64,000 nucleotides of DNA, taken from assembly GCA_944321145.1 (NCBI GenBank), contig CALUKF010000009.1, positions 1 through 64,000 of the forward strand. The letters run 5' to 3'. The stretch comes from an uncultured Odoribacter sp. Its GTDB lineage: Bacteria; Bacteroidota; Bacteroidia; Bacteroidales; Marinifilaceae. A program made the translations under genes and the position numbers. The notes below the pieces were generated by a model. It had not been told where the DNA came from. It saw nothing but the letters and a program-made list of their open reading frames with translations, and searched no databases. Below are positions 42,301-50,955 of this stretch, in pieces (position 1 is the stretch's first letter; each line of letters opens with the position of its first letter).

Positions 42301-43884
42301 ATGAGATACATCGTTATTTTGTTTTGCTTTTGCCTCTCCTGGGGAGGGGCAAAAGCCCATACGATTAAAGGAGAGGTGCAAGGTTTGCCGGAGGGAGCAA
42401 CGGTTTATCTTTTAACTCATCCGGATAATCATTTACAGCAGAAGTGGAGTTTGCGACAAGTAATGGATAGCACGATGATTGAAAATGGTATTTTTGAATT
42501 TGAAGTGCCTGATGTGGAGTATGGACGTCTTTGGATGTTGCGTTGCAATGGGAAGTCTTTGCAATATTATTTCAATAAAAACGAAGATATATTCTTTAAA
42601 GGGCGGGCGCAACTTTTTGGTTTGTTGGACAAGCATGTTATTGGGGGTAGGGAGCGCATTCTTTTTGAGGATATTTACAGCATTTTGGGGGTAGATATGC
42701 CGACTCCGATAGACCGTAAAGCTGGTGTTGAGTGGCTTTGCCGTCATGCGACGGATGAGGTTGCACTTTTTGCTGCTGCTTATTTTTCGACAGTGCAAGA
42801 TGTGCTCCGTTGCAGTGATTTAAGGGAGATTTTGAACGCTATTCCCGATTCTTATTTTGGTCATCCTTATTATCGTATTCTTTATGAGGCTTATGAGCGT
42901 ATGCTTATTGAAGAAAAAGTTGAGTGTGGCGATGGCTTTTTAATTCGTGGTTACGCTCGTGATGTGTGGGATGGTGTTGCTGAATTGGTGCTACCTAAAG
43001 AAGGTACATTAAGTGTACCGCAAATTGTAGATACAGCCATTATTCGTGACGGCTATTTTGTTTTTAAAGGCAAATTGCCATATTCGCAATATTGCAATGT
43101 GGGCATCCGTGGCACTTCTTATCCAGTCGGTTTTTATCTTGAAAATTCACCGATTGATTTGAATATTACGATTTTGGTGCAAAGACGTAATGTCAATGGA
43201 AGAGAAGAGCTACGTAAGATTTTGTGTGGAGAGGTTTATGGTAGTCAAACAGAACATAAAATTGCTATGATACAATCGTTCTCTGGGGAACAAGAGGTAG
43301 AGGATTGGATTGAGAACCATACTACTGATATGTCTACTTTGGGACAATTAGCTACGGCATGGGTTAAGCAATATTCGCCTGATTTGATTGAAAAATGGTT
43401 GAGTATGATGGATGTCTCTCTTGCAGAAACTCCTGCTTACAAGGAAATTTTACATCAAATTGCCAAACGTCGTGAATTAGCGGTCGGAGAAAAAGCGCCT
43501 GATTTTACATTGCTTTCGGATAAGGGACGGGAGATTACTTTGTCAGATTTTCGAGGGAAATACGTTGTATTGGACTTTTGGGCATCTTGGTGTGGACCTT
43601 GCCGCATGGAGATTCCAAATTTGAAAAAGGTTTGGCAAAAGTATCATTCCAAAGGTCTGGAAATTGTAAGCATTACTTTGGATGCGAAAGATGATGATTG
43701 GCGCAAAGCCTTGACAGAAGAGCAAATGCCTTGGATTCAATTGACTGCTCAAGGTTCGGATGTTGCCAATCAATATAATGTTCAGGGGATACCTCATGTT
43801 CTTTTGCTTGATCCTCAAGGGAAAATAGCGGGAATTAATTTACGAGGTGAAGAATTGGAAGAAGCACTTCAAAAATGTTTTTAG
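42301..43884 (+). CDS. Exported thioredoxin-like protein with two DUF4369-like domains
   Basis: The 527-residue protein has a signal peptide, an N-terminal DUF4369-like domain (HTIKGEVQGLPEGATVYLLT), a second similar domain near residue 225 (AELVLPKEGTLSVPQIVDTAIIRDGYFVFKG) and a C-terminal TlpA/ResA-type thioredoxin domain. The active site is W430-C431-G432-P433-C434. It would act in the periplasm on disulfides. It closes the SusCD operon, and the opposite locus also ends with a thioredoxin-like gene, which suggests a shared function in redox handling of the imported substrate or transporter. Confidence 0.85.
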   Translation: MRYIVILFCFCLSWGGAKAHTIKGEVQGLPEGATVYLLTHPDNHLQQKWSLRQVMDSTMIENGIFEFEVPDVEYGRLWMLRCNGKSLQYYFNKNEDIFFKGRAQLFGLLDKHVIGGRERILFEDIYSILGVDMPTPIDRKAGVEWLCRHATDEVALFAAAYFSTVQDVLRCSDLREILNAIPDSYFGHPYYRILYEAYERMLIEEKVECGDGFLIRGYARDVWDGVAELVLPKEGTLSVPQIVDTAIIRDGYFVFKGKLPYSQYCNVGIRGTSYPVGFYLENSPIDLNITILVQRRNVNGREELRKILCGEVYGSQTEHKIAMIQSFSGEQEVEDWIENHTTDMSTLGQLATAWVKQYSPDLIEKWLSMMDVSLAETPAYKEILHQIAKRRELAVGEKAPDFTLLSDKGREITLSDFRGKYVVLDFWASWCGPCRMEIPNLKKVWQKYHSKGLEIVSITLDAKDDDWRKALTEEQMPWIQLTAQGSDVANQYNVQGIPHVLLLDPQGKIAGINLRGEELEEALQKCF

Positions 43885-43933
43885 ACTGATATGTTATTAT
43901 TCATGTTCTATTCCCGAAGTTATCTTACCCTAA

Positions 43934-44016
43934 TCAGGCAATAAGTTGCTTATTTCTTGCTTACGCCTTTGTTGAGCGGTCGTTTGGGAGTATCCGTTTG
44001 GCAAAGGCATAAGCAG
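43934..44016. repeat. Dispersed palindromic repeat, copy 1
   Basis: About 83 bases that match 54752-54834 when the latter is read on the minus strand. Shared parts are TCAGGCAATAAGTT, CTTACGCCTT and TGAGCGG. Arms GCTTACGCCTTTG (43959-43971) and CAAAGGCATAAGC (44002-44014) form a 13-base stem with one mismatch. The gene-free stretch 43885-44232 contains this repeat, the folA remnant and the ATPase promoter. Confidence 0.68.
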
Positions 44017-44021
44017 ACTAT

Positions 44022-44080
44022 GGTGAACAAATAGGCATATTCGTTTTTCTCGTCGGCTGGATAGTTTTCGCGGCTATCCC
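44022..44080 (-). pseudogene. Remnant of a dihydrofolate reductase gene (C-terminal end)
   Basis: Read on the minus strand, this stretch encodes SRENYPADEKNEYAYLF, close to SREDHPADEKNEYAYSF at the end of the intact folA at 45978. About 26 bases (TAGGCATATTCGTTTTTCTC and the following CGTCGG) are identical between the two sites. The rest of the gene is missing on the side toward the ATPase gene. This looks like a leftover from a duplication or insertion event at folA. Confidence 0.65.
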
Positions 44081-44170
44081 TTGTGGGGTAGGGTGGGTAA
44101 TTATATGGTGTGGATTGAATTTTATTGCAAAATTGAAGTCCTGTTTTGAATTTGGATGCTTCTTTGCACC

Positions 44171-44201
44171 TTGCGGTTCCGGAGAATAATGTTTAACTTT
44201 G
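44171..44201 (+). promoter_or_regulatory. Promoter of the first AAA-ATPase gene
   Basis: TTG (44171-44173), a 20-base spacer and TAACTTTG (44194-44201). The same arrangement precedes the second copy, so the promoter was duplicated with the gene. Confidence 0.65.
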
Positions 44202-44232
44202 TAGTTAGGAAAACATGTAAAAACGGAATGCC

Positions 44233-45966
44233 ATGAAACAAGCAGAAATCACCATCCCATACGCTGTTGCGGATTATGCTATTTTGCGCGAACGCGGGTA
44301 TTATTATGTAGATAAAACGAAGTATATATCTCTGCTGGAGCGGTATAGCGCGCCCGTGTTCCTTCGTCCCCGGCGCTTTGGTAAGAGCCTGTTTATGTCT
44401 ACATTGGCTTATTACTATGACGTGAATGCGGCAGAACGGTTTGAACGCTTGTTCGGCGATACCTATATTGGGCAAAATCCCACGGGCGAGCAAAACCAAT
44501 ATATGGTATTGCGCTTTGACTTTTCCAAATTGGTATTGGCGGATAATCTTCAGGGGTTGGAAAAGAATTTCAATGACTTGTTGTGTCCTATCTTGAAAGA
44601 ATACATAGATAGCCCGCACCGTTATGCCCGCTATTTTGAGGGATTTGCTTTCAGCGACGAACGGAATGCCACGAAGATGCTTTCCGAAATCGTGAACCGT
44701 GTGGGAGGCAGGGATTTGCCTGCTTTATATATTCTTATTGACGAGTATGACAACTTTACGAACCAATTGTTGACATCGTTCAATGACACTTTGTATGAAA
44801 AGGTGACAACGGGCGACAGTTTCCTGCGTACATTCTTTAAAGTTATTAAGGGAGGTATTGGCGAGGGGGCAATCCGCACGTGTTTCTGTACAGGGGTGTT
44901 GCCTGTGACGATGGACGATTTGACAAGCGGCTACAACATTGCCGAAGTGCTGACCTTGGAACCGGAGTTTGTCAGCATGCTGGGCTTTGACCACGAAGAA
45001 GCTTCAGAGTATTTGCGATATGTGATGCAAAAGTATGACAAAAAAGACAGTTCATTTGAAGAGATTTGGAACCTGATACTTACAAATTATGACGGTTACC
45101 GCTTCTTGCCGGATGCTAAACCGTTGTTTAATTCTACGATATTGACCTACTTTTTTAAGAAGTTTGCCGTGAATCATGGCAGTATTCCGGATGAATTGGT
45201 GGACGAAAACCTCCGTACAGATATTGGCTGGCTTCGCCGCCTGACTGTGACGTTGGAGAATGCGCAGGAGATGCTAGATGCCTTGGTGGTAGATGACGAA
45301 CTGATTTATTCCCAGTCTGATTTGCGGAGCAAGTTCAGCAAACGGAAATTCTTTGAAAAGCAGTTCTATCCCGTAAGCCTTTACTATTTGGGAATGACGA
45401 CTCTTGCGGATGCGTACACGATGCGGTTGCCAAACCTGACGATGCGGAGCATTTACATGGACTATTACAATAACCTGTACGGAGTGGTTGATGATGCCCG
45501 CCGTTATGCCCGTGCTTACCAACGTTTCACGCAAGACCGCCGTTTCGAGCCTTTGGTGGAGAACTATTTCGAACAATATTTGAAGCTGTTCCCTGCACAG
45601 GTATTTGACAAAATCAACGAGAATTTCATCCGCTGCTCCTTCTATGAACTGATGAGCCGTTACTTGAGCCAATGTTATACCTTTGCCCTTGAACTGAACC
45701 TGCCATCCGGACGGGCAGACTTGGTGTTGACAGGCATACCGGGCACGGATTTTCACAACGACTGCCGTGTGGTGGAGGTCAAATATTTCAAGGCAGGGGA
45801 AGCTGCCATGGTGGAGGCTTTGGAAGCTCCCCGCGCTGAAGATGCTGTACAAGTGGAGGGCTATGCCCGCGACATTAACGCTCAATTCCCCAACTACCGG
45901 ATGCGTTCTTATGTGATGTACATTGCTGCCGGTAAGGCTTGTAAAGTCTGGGAAGTTGGTAAATGA
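44233..45966 (+). CDS. AAA-ATPase-like / PD-(D/E)XK nuclease superfamily protein, copy 1
   Basis: The 577-residue protein has an AAA-ATPase-like N-terminal part with the P-loop-like RPRRFGKSLFMS near residue 50 and Walker B YILIDEYDNF. Its C-terminal PD-(D/E)XK nuclease-like domain (GRADLVLTGIPG, then CRVVEVKYFKAG) corresponds to PF09820 plus PF08011. Such proteins are abundant in Bacteroidales; their function is unproven. About 35 residues differ from the copy at 54866-56629 over some 570 aligned positions, mainly in the first 40 residues, near 310-325 and at the C-terminus. It lies 12 bases from the end of folA, tail to tail. Confidence 0.88.
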   Translation: MKQAEITIPYAVADYAILRERGYYYVDKTKYISLLERYSAPVFLRPRRFGKSLFMSTLAYYYDVNAAERFERLFGDTYIGQNPTGEQNQYMVLRFDFSKLVLADNLQGLEKNFNDLLCPILKEYIDSPHRYARYFEGFAFSDERNATKMLSEIVNRVGGRDLPALYILIDEYDNFTNQLLTSFNDTLYEKVTTGDSFLRTFFKVIKGGIGEGAIRTCFCTGVLPVTMDDLTSGYNIAEVLTLEPEFVSMLGFDHEEASEYLRYVMQKYDKKDSSFEEIWNLILTNYDGYRFLPDAKPLFNSTILTYFFKKFAVNHGSIPDELVDENLRTDIGWLRRLTVTLENAQEMLDALVVDDELIYSQSDLRSKFSKRKFFEKQFYPVSLYYLGMTTLADAYTMRLPNLTMRSIYMDYYNNLYGVVDDARRYARAYQRFTQDRRFEPLVENYFEQYLKLFPAQVFDKINENFIRCSFYELMSRYLSQCYTFALELNLPSGRADLVLTGIPGTDFHNDCRVVEVKYFKAGEAAMVEALEAPRAEDAVQVEGYARDINAQFPNYRMRSYVMYIAAGKACKVWEVGK

Positions 45967-45977
45967 GGTAGTGATGA

Positions 45978-46472
45978 TTAGAGTCCTCGTTTCCGGCAGT
46001 AATTAATAAACGAGTAGGCATATTCGTTTTTCTCGTCGGCGGGGTGGTCTTCGCGGCTGATTTCTTGCCATTCAGAGGTTTTGACCTCGGGAATTGTAAT
46101 CTCGCCTTCGGGCGAAGCATGCACGCGGGTGAGGTAGAGCCGGTCGGCTTTGTCCCATGTGTTCAGGTAGATGGAGCCGCCGCCAATGATGAAGGCTTCT
46201 TCTTCGTCCCTGACCAATTCAAGGGCTTGCTCGATGCTTTTTGCCGTTTCGCATCCTGCAGCATTATAACCGGCTTGTGAGGAAATGACAATGTTGCGCC
46301 GGTTGGGCAGGGCTTTCCCGATGGATTCAAATGTTTTGCGTCCCATGATGACCGAGTGCCCGGTTGTAATGCTTTTGAAATGCTTTAAATCGGCTGATAG
46401 CCTCCATATCAGTGCATTGTTGTGCCCGATGACGTTGTTTTCTGCTGCTGCGACTATGATGGATAGCGTCAT
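45978..46472 (-). CDS. folA: Dihydrofolate reductase
   Basis: The 164-residue enzyme reduces dihydrofolate with NADPH. It has the N-terminus LSIIVAAAENNVIGHNNALIWRL, the GRKTFESIGKALPNRRNIVIS loop and AFIIGGGSIY. The frame runs upstream to 46529, but MTLSIIVAAAENNVIG is the typical start, so 46472 is used. The usual thymidylate synthase neighbour is absent. The 3' end is almost back to back with the ATPase gene, and a remnant of a second folA tail lies on the other side of that gene at 44022-44080. Confidence 0.94.
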   Translation of the reverse strand: MTLSIIVAAAENNVIGHNNALIWRLSADLKHFKSITTGHSVIMGRKTFESIGKALPNRRNIVISSQAGYNAAGCETAKSIEQALELVRDEEEAFIIGGGSIYLNTWDKADRLYLTRVHASPEGEITIPEVKTSEWQEISREDHPADEKNEYAYSFINYCRKRGL

Positions 46473-46545
46473 AAGTGTAAATTGAAGGATATAAAAAGGA
46501 GATATGCTGCGAAGCACATCCCCTCTCAATTTAATGTAATATCGT

Positions 46546-47181
46546 TTATTTGAATAACTTATTCAGATAGACGCCGACAGACAATTGGAATACGCGGTTT
46601 TGTGTGCGGTCGTCAGCTTCGAAAAATTTCACCGTTTGATCGGCAACTGTGACAGTGCCCACATCGGCGCCTACATCCGTCAAGCCTGTAATGTATCGGG
46701 CGGACATGAAAAAGCTTTTGTAGGCAAATGAAATACCTGCCGGTATGGCAAAATCAAAGGATTCTATTCCATGCAGTTTTTTCCGGTCGGTATCCCGGTG
46801 TTCCCTTGTCCTAAACCGTGCGTCAGTATTGTAACCGAATTGCGGACCGAAGTCGACGCTCAGCCCCTGCCAAAGGTAGATTTTGAACATGACGGGAAGT
46901 TGGAGATAACCGACAGCCCATTTACTTTTAACATCTCCGCTCCTGTAGGCAAAACCTTGGCGGGTGTACAACAAATCTACATTCAAGCCCAAAGTTCTGT
47001 TGAAGCGTTTTTCGATAAAAACACCCGCATTGAAGCTCGTTTTGTTATGGGAATGGGCATTGGTGATGTAAGAGGTAGTGAAACCGCCTTTGACACCATA
47101 AGCAAATTCGCCAACACTAAGTTGCGCATTTGCAACGTACGCCATCAAAAGTGCGGCTGCTACTAAGATTATTTTCTTCAT
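46546..47181 (-). CDS. PorT-like outer-membrane beta-barrel protein
   Basis: The 211-residue protein has a signal peptide (MKKIILVAAALLMAYVANAQ) and eight or so amphipathic strands typical of the small PorT/OmpW-type barrels (VGEFAYGVKGGFTTSYI, LGLNVDLLYTRQGFAYR, WQGLSVDFGPQFGYN, FQLSVGVYLNKLFK). It likely sits in the outer membrane; the function is unknown. It is 73 bases upstream of folA on the same strand. A -7 box lies at 47272-47279. Confidence 0.82.
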   Translation of the reverse strand: MKKIILVAAALLMAYVANAQLSVGEFAYGVKGGFTTSYITNAHSHNKTSFNAGVFIEKRFNRTLGLNVDLLYTRQGFAYRSGDVKSKWAVGYLQLPVMFKIYLWQGLSVDFGPQFGYNTDARFRTREHRDTDRKKLHGIESFDFAIPAGISFAYKSFFMSARYITGLTDVGADVGTVTVADQTVKFFEADDRTQNRVFQLSVGVYLNKLFK

Positions 47182-47271
47182 ATCGAATAGATTTTATTGG
47201 TTACTTACCGAGGCGGGACAGGCATTGCCCTATCAACCGCTTCTGAATTCATCTTTTTCTGTTATCGCGGG

Positions 47272-47279
47272 CAAATGTA
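47272..47279 (-). promoter_or_regulatory. Promoter -7 box for the PorT-like gene
   Basis: The minus strand reads TACATTTG, about 90 bases upstream of the gene. No -33 box is convincing. Confidence 0.45.
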
Positions 47280-47373
47280 ACGATATTTCGGCAAATCCCA
47301 TTCGTTTATCCTCAAAAAAAGTGTTACTTTTCCATCATTAAGTATTGACTTTTTCTATAAAGGGGCTGTCTTG

Positions 47374-48834
47374 TCAAAAAATGCCTGTTTTGGAAATGCT
47401 TAACATGGCGCCGAATTTGTTCTCAAGCAGATGCCCTTTGTCGAATCCGATGTTTAACGTTGTGTTGAAGGGCAGCTTATTTTCCGGCAATGTGAGTTGC
47501 AAACCCAAGCTGAATTGTTTTTTAGTAATCGGTCGGTTTTGTTCGTCACGGAAAGGCGTGCTGTGAGTGCCGTAATTCAACGAGTAGCTGCATAGCAGTT
47601 TGTAGTCTATTTTTCCAACCGGCAGAGTGCCGCAGACGCCCCAGTGGTGGGCAATGAAGCGGTTGTTATATGTGCCTAAAACAATGCCGTCTACAGGGGC
47701 TTTGGGCGTAAAAAACGGGACGCCAATCATTTGACCATACAAACTCCACCCGGAACGGTATTCTCCGTGGTTCATATAATTGTCATTCCCTCCCAGCACG
47801 ATTCTGTCCGGATAGGGGTCGTCAGGATCTTTTTCTGCAATTTCTTCATCGGTGGCAGGACGGTCATGCCGGGGACCGCTTTGGTCTTTCGTATAATAAA
47901 GTTCATACACAAAACTTTTGAACCATTTGTTTCCGTCTTTTCGGTTGAGATACAATCCATACACCCCATCAGGAAAGTTTTTGAACCTCATTCCGGAGCC
48001 GTCTTCGCACATGTGGTCGTAGTATAACGAGGCGGCAAGTGCCTTGCCGTTATAGTTCAAGCGTGCGTAATGCCTGCCGATGTGGTTGCCTAACTTATTG
48101 ATTTGGTCAGAACTGCTGGAATTTTCCCCGCCTGATTTGATAAGCACCAATTTGATGTAATCCTTTAGGCTATAATGGATTTCTCGTTCGTCTGTTTTGC
48201 CTCCCCATTGAGCATAATCCTCGACTCCTGCTTCGAGACTCCATTGCGGGCTGAAAGTGATTTTTGCGCCCAGCATTTTATGGTGGACATGGGTATGCTC
48301 GATATACCTGTCGTCAAGCATCATAAATTCCGCATATTCAAATTTGAAGGCAAGCCATTTTTTGAATATCCACGGAAACCGGATGTAATTCCACGAAGCA
48401 AATGAGATGCCCGGCATGTTGCGCGTATTGTTGGAGTATACCAAGTTGCCGTTGCTGGCTGACAGTCCGTCGTATTCTTCCGGTCTGTCCCAAAGCCCAA
48501 CGTTTAATGTCAGGTTTTGCCACCTGGCTTTGGCGAATAATTGGTCGATAAATATCCGATGCTCTTCGCTGCCCAATGCTCCCGTGCCTTCAAATCCCAA
48601 TGCAAAATCAAAAGCACGGCTATTCGTTTTTGCAAAGTCGCTGCCAATACCTATATTCCCCCATAGGTATGTGTCCGGAGAAATCATGCCTCTTGTATTG
48701 GAGTGCAACCAAAAAGGTTTTGCAGAAGTGGCGCCGCCTATTTCAGCTTGGTATTCCACTTTCCGGGATTGGCTGAATACATCGCACGGCACGGCAAATA
48801 TCCATATAAGCAATAACGTATAAAGTCGATTCAT
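47374..48834 (-). CDS. Wzi-like capsule assembly family outer-membrane protein
   Basis: The 486-residue protein has a signal peptide (MNRLYTLLLIWIFAVPCDVFS) and repeated aromatic strands of a large barrel (FWLHSNTRGMISPDTYLWGNIGIGSDF, ARWQNLTLNVGLWDRPEEYDGLSASNGNLVYSNNT). It matches the pattern of the capsule assembly Wzi family found in Bacteroidales. The frame extends to 49116, but the signal peptide begins at M95, and a -7 box at 48860-48867 lies between, so the start is 48834. No other capsule genes are adjacent, so the substrate is uncertain. Confidence 0.78.
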   Translation of the reverse strand: MNRLYTLLLIWIFAVPCDVFSQSRKVEYQAEIGGATSAKPFWLHSNTRGMISPDTYLWGNIGIGSDFAKTNSRAFDFALGFEGTGALGSEEHRIFIDQLFAKARWQNLTLNVGLWDRPEEYDGLSASNGNLVYSNNTRNMPGISFASWNYIRFPWIFKKWLAFKFEYAEFMMLDDRYIEHTHVHHKMLGAKITFSPQWSLEAGVEDYAQWGGKTDEREIHYSLKDYIKLVLIKSGGENSSSSDQINKLGNHIGRHYARLNYNGKALAASLYYDHMCEDGSGMRFKNFPDGVYGLYLNRKDGNKWFKSFVYELYYTKDQSGPRHDRPATDEEIAEKDPDDPYPDRIVLGGNDNYMNHGEYRSGWSLYGQMIGVPFFTPKAPVDGIVLGTYNNRFIAHHWGVCGTLPVGKIDYKLLCSYSLNYGTHSTPFRDEQNRPITKKQFSLGLQLTLPENKLPFNTTLNIGFDKGHLLENKFGAMLSISKTGIF

Positions 48835-48859
48835 GGTTTTTCTTATTTTAAGCTGCGCG

Positions 48860-48867
48860 CAAAGGTA
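48860..48867 (-). promoter_or_regulatory. Promoter -7 box for the Wzi-like gene
   Basis: The minus strand reads TACCTTTG 26 bases before the ATG at 48834, which supports that start over the longer frame. Confidence 0.6.
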
Positions 48868-48876
48868 ATACATTTT

Positions 48877-49037
48877 TTGGTTATTCTGGCGAAATGCGCT
48901 CCTTAGTTGGTCTCTACCTTGTCCGCTGATGTTCCAGAGATTCCCCGAACTTGCCCCCTTGCAGATCACGGGAGATACAGGGTATATTGGGAGAATCGGC
49001 GGGAGAAGTAGAGAGCAATTAGGGAGCGGATAACCAA
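48877..49037. repeat. Inverted element with twelve 11-base units
   Basis: Outer arms TTGGTTAT (48877-48884) and ATAACCAA (49030-49037) enclose 132 bases that split into twelve 11-mers from 48898. The first six are pyrimidine-rich with TCC or CCC near positions 3-5 (GCTCCTTAGTT, GGTCTCTACCT, TGTCCGCTGAT, GTTCCAGAGAT, TCCCCGAACTT, GCCCCCTTGCA). The last six are purine-rich with GGG or GAG (GATCACGGGAG, ATACAGGGTAT, ATTGGGAGAAT, CGGCGGGAGAA, GTAGAGAGCAA, TTAGGGAGCGG). The outer 21 bases pair with three mismatches. Confidence 0.75.
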
Positions 49038-49050
49038 TAAATCTCAAGCA

Positions 49051-49083
49051 CAAAAAAAGAGGCGGGATATTGCCCGTCTCTTT
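49051..49083 (-). terminator. Terminator of the rnf operon
   Basis: On the minus strand AAAGAGACGGG pairs with CCCGCCTCTTT and a T-run of seven follows. It lies 30 bases after the rnfA stop. Confidence 0.85.
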
Positions 49084-49112
49084 ATGGTTTAGAAAATATT
49101 GCTTTTGTCCTG

Positions 49113-49691
49113 TCAAATAGAAACAATCCCGGAGAAACCCATGAATGCCATTGCCAATATGCCTGCAGTGATGAGGGCAATGGGGAGGCCTTTCATGCCT
49201 TTGGGGATGTCAATGAGTTCCATTTGCTCACGGATACCGGCAAAGATGGTCAGCGCTAAGCCGAAGCCGATAGCTATGGAACCGGCATAGACGAGGGATT
49301 CCAGCAGGGTGAATTCTTTTTGGATGACTTGGATTGCCACACCCAGCACGGCACAGTTGGTCGTGATGAGGGGTAAGAATACACCCAATGCCTGATAGAG
49401 CGAGGGACTGACTTTTTTCAGGATGATTTCCACCATTTGCACCAGGGCGGCGATGACGAGAATGAACGTGATGGTCTGCATAAAGCCGATGCCAAACGGG
49501 TCGAGCACGCTTTTCTGGATGATGAAAGTCACTAAGGTGGCGAGTATCATGACGAAAGTCAGCGCGCCGGTCATGCCGATGGCAGTGGAGACTTTCTTGG
49601 ATACCCCGAGGAACGGGCAAATGCCTAAGAATTGTGACAGCACAACGTTGTTAACGAATACGGCTGCGATAAATATCAATATATATTCCAT
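49113..49691 (-). CDS. rnfA: Rnf electron transport complex subunit A
   Basis: The 192-residue integral membrane subunit (six helices) starts [33 protein letters not shown], the RnfA/NqrE signature with a conserved cysteine, and continues with [43 protein letters not shown]. The Rnf complex couples electron flow from reduced ferredoxin to NAD with ion export. It is the last gene of rseC-rnfBCDGEA. Confidence 0.95.
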   Translation of the reverse strand: MEYILIFIAAVFVNNVVLSQFLGICPFLGVSKKVSTAIGMTGALTFVMILATLVTFIIQKSVLDPFGIGFMQTITFILVIAALVQMVEIILKKVSPSLYQALGVFLPLITTNCAVLGVAIQVIQKEFTLLESLVYAGSIAIGFGLALTIFAGIREQMELIDIPKGMKGLPIALITAGILAMAFMGFSGIVSI

Positions 49692-49708
49692 GGCGTTGTC
49701 TTTAAAGG

Positions 49709-50296
49709 TTAATTACTTTTTCTCAAGCGGTTTACTATTGCCATCAGCAACCCCAAAACAAGGAAGCCGCCGGGTGCGAGTACGAATGCCAGCATGCCGT
49801 ATTGTTCGGGCATGATGGTCATGTCGAAGATTTTTCCGCTGCCGAGAAATTCGCGAATGCAGCCCAGTATCGTGAGGCTCAGCGTGAAGCCGATGCCCAT
49901 GCCCAAACCGTCAAGCATGGACAGGATGGGACCGTTCTTGGAAGCGAAGGCTTCGGCGCGTCCCAACACGATGCAGTTCACCACAATCAAGGGGATGAAC
50001 AAGCCCAATGCTTCGTAAAGCGACTGGGTGTAAGCCTGCATGGCAAAATCCACAATCGTCACGAACGCTGCAATAATCACGATAAATGCGGGTATACGAA
50101 TCTTGTCCGGAATCAAGTTTGCAACAAGAGAAATCACCAAGTTGGACATAACCAGCACGAAGGTGGTTGCTGCTCCCATGCCCATGCCATTGGCTGCCGA
50201 GGTGGTCGTTGCTAAGGTGGGGCACATGCCGAGAACCAGCCCGAAAGTCGGGTTTTCACGGAAGATGCCGTTGGTTAATGTTTTTATATGACTCAT
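49709..50296 (-). CDS. rnfE: Rnf electron transport complex subunit E
   Basis: The 195-residue membrane subunit has [42 protein letters not shown], the RnfE/NqrD signature, and [25 protein letters not shown]. It pairs with RnfA in the membrane core around a cluster. The spacing is 17 bases to rnfA and 19 to rnfG. Confidence 0.95.
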   Translation of the reverse strand: MSHIKTLTNGIFRENPTFGLVLGMCPTLATTTSAANGMGMGAATTFVLVMSNLVISLVANLIPDKIRIPAFIVIIAAFVTIVDFAMQAYTQSLYEALGLFIPLIVVNCIVLGRAEAFASKNGPILSMLDGLGMGIGFTLSLTILGCIREFLGSGKIFDMTIMPEQYGMLAFVLAPGGFLVLGLLMAIVNRLRKSN

Positions 50297-50315
50297 ATTC
50301 TATTTGTTTTAGCGG

Positions 50316-50927
50316 TTATTGATTTTGTTGTGTCGCTCCTGAAGTGGCATCGGCGCCCTGCAATGCTGCAGCGGCTCGGTTGATGGCATCCAGAAATGCG
50401 CGCGAGGAAATGGTGGCTGCCGTGATGGCATCGATGTCTCCTCCGTCTTTGCTGACTTTCAAGCCTGCCGTGCCGGGAGTTTTGCCTCTTACATCTCTTT
50501 TTTCCCCTTCGCGGAACCAGTCGTTCATTTTACTTCCAAGTCCGGGGGTTTCGTTGTTTTTCAATACCGAGTAGTCGTAAATGCTGCCGTCGGGCTTGAA
50601 GCCTGCCATGATTTCGATATAGCCGTTGAAGCCGTTGTTCGAGAAGGTCTTGACTGCCGTTCCGACGAGTTCGCCGCCTTTCTTGGCAGGATAAAATTCA
50701 AGCACGCCTCCGTCGATTTCCTTTGTCCACATGTCTGCTGTGGGGTCATTGTCAAACTCTCCGGGCACCACGTTGCTGATGGCTTGTTGTTGTTTTGCCT
50801 GTGCAGCCTTGGCAATCGGTTCCTGTGTAAGTGTATAGACATAGCCTACGCCTGCCGAGGCGATGAGGCTGATGGCGAAAAGCACCACTACCATGTTGGT
50901 GAAGTTGGACTCTAATTTCTTTCCCAT
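50316..50927 (-). CDS. rnfG: Rnf electron transport complex subunit G
   Basis: The 203-residue subunit has an N-terminal membrane anchor (FTNMVVVLFAISLIASAGVGYVYTL) and an FMN-binding domain. The flavin is attached covalently to a threonine in the S/T-G/A-A-T motif, here DAITAATISSRAF. The frame extends to 50963, overlapping rnfD, but MGKKLESNFTNMVVV at 50927 is the family start. It carries electrons on the outer side of the membrane. Confidence 0.93.
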   Translation of the reverse strand: MGKKLESNFTNMVVVLFAISLIASAGVGYVYTLTQEPIAKAAQAKQQQAISNVVPGEFDNDPTADMWTKEIDGGVLEFYPAKKGGELVGTAVKTFSNNGFNGYIEIMAGFKPDGSIYDYSVLKNNETPGLGSKMNDWFREGEKRDVRGKTPGTAGLKVSKDGGDIDAITAATISSRAFLDAINRAAAALQGADATSGATQQNQ

Positions 50928-50955
50928 AATAGTTCGTTTTATGATGTTAGTCCGT

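Noticed and set aside
48835..49116. 94-residue N-terminal extension of the Wzi-like protein
   Set aside because: The extension precedes a perfect signal peptide, runs through the repeat array and overlaps rnfA; a -7 box lies between it and the chosen start.
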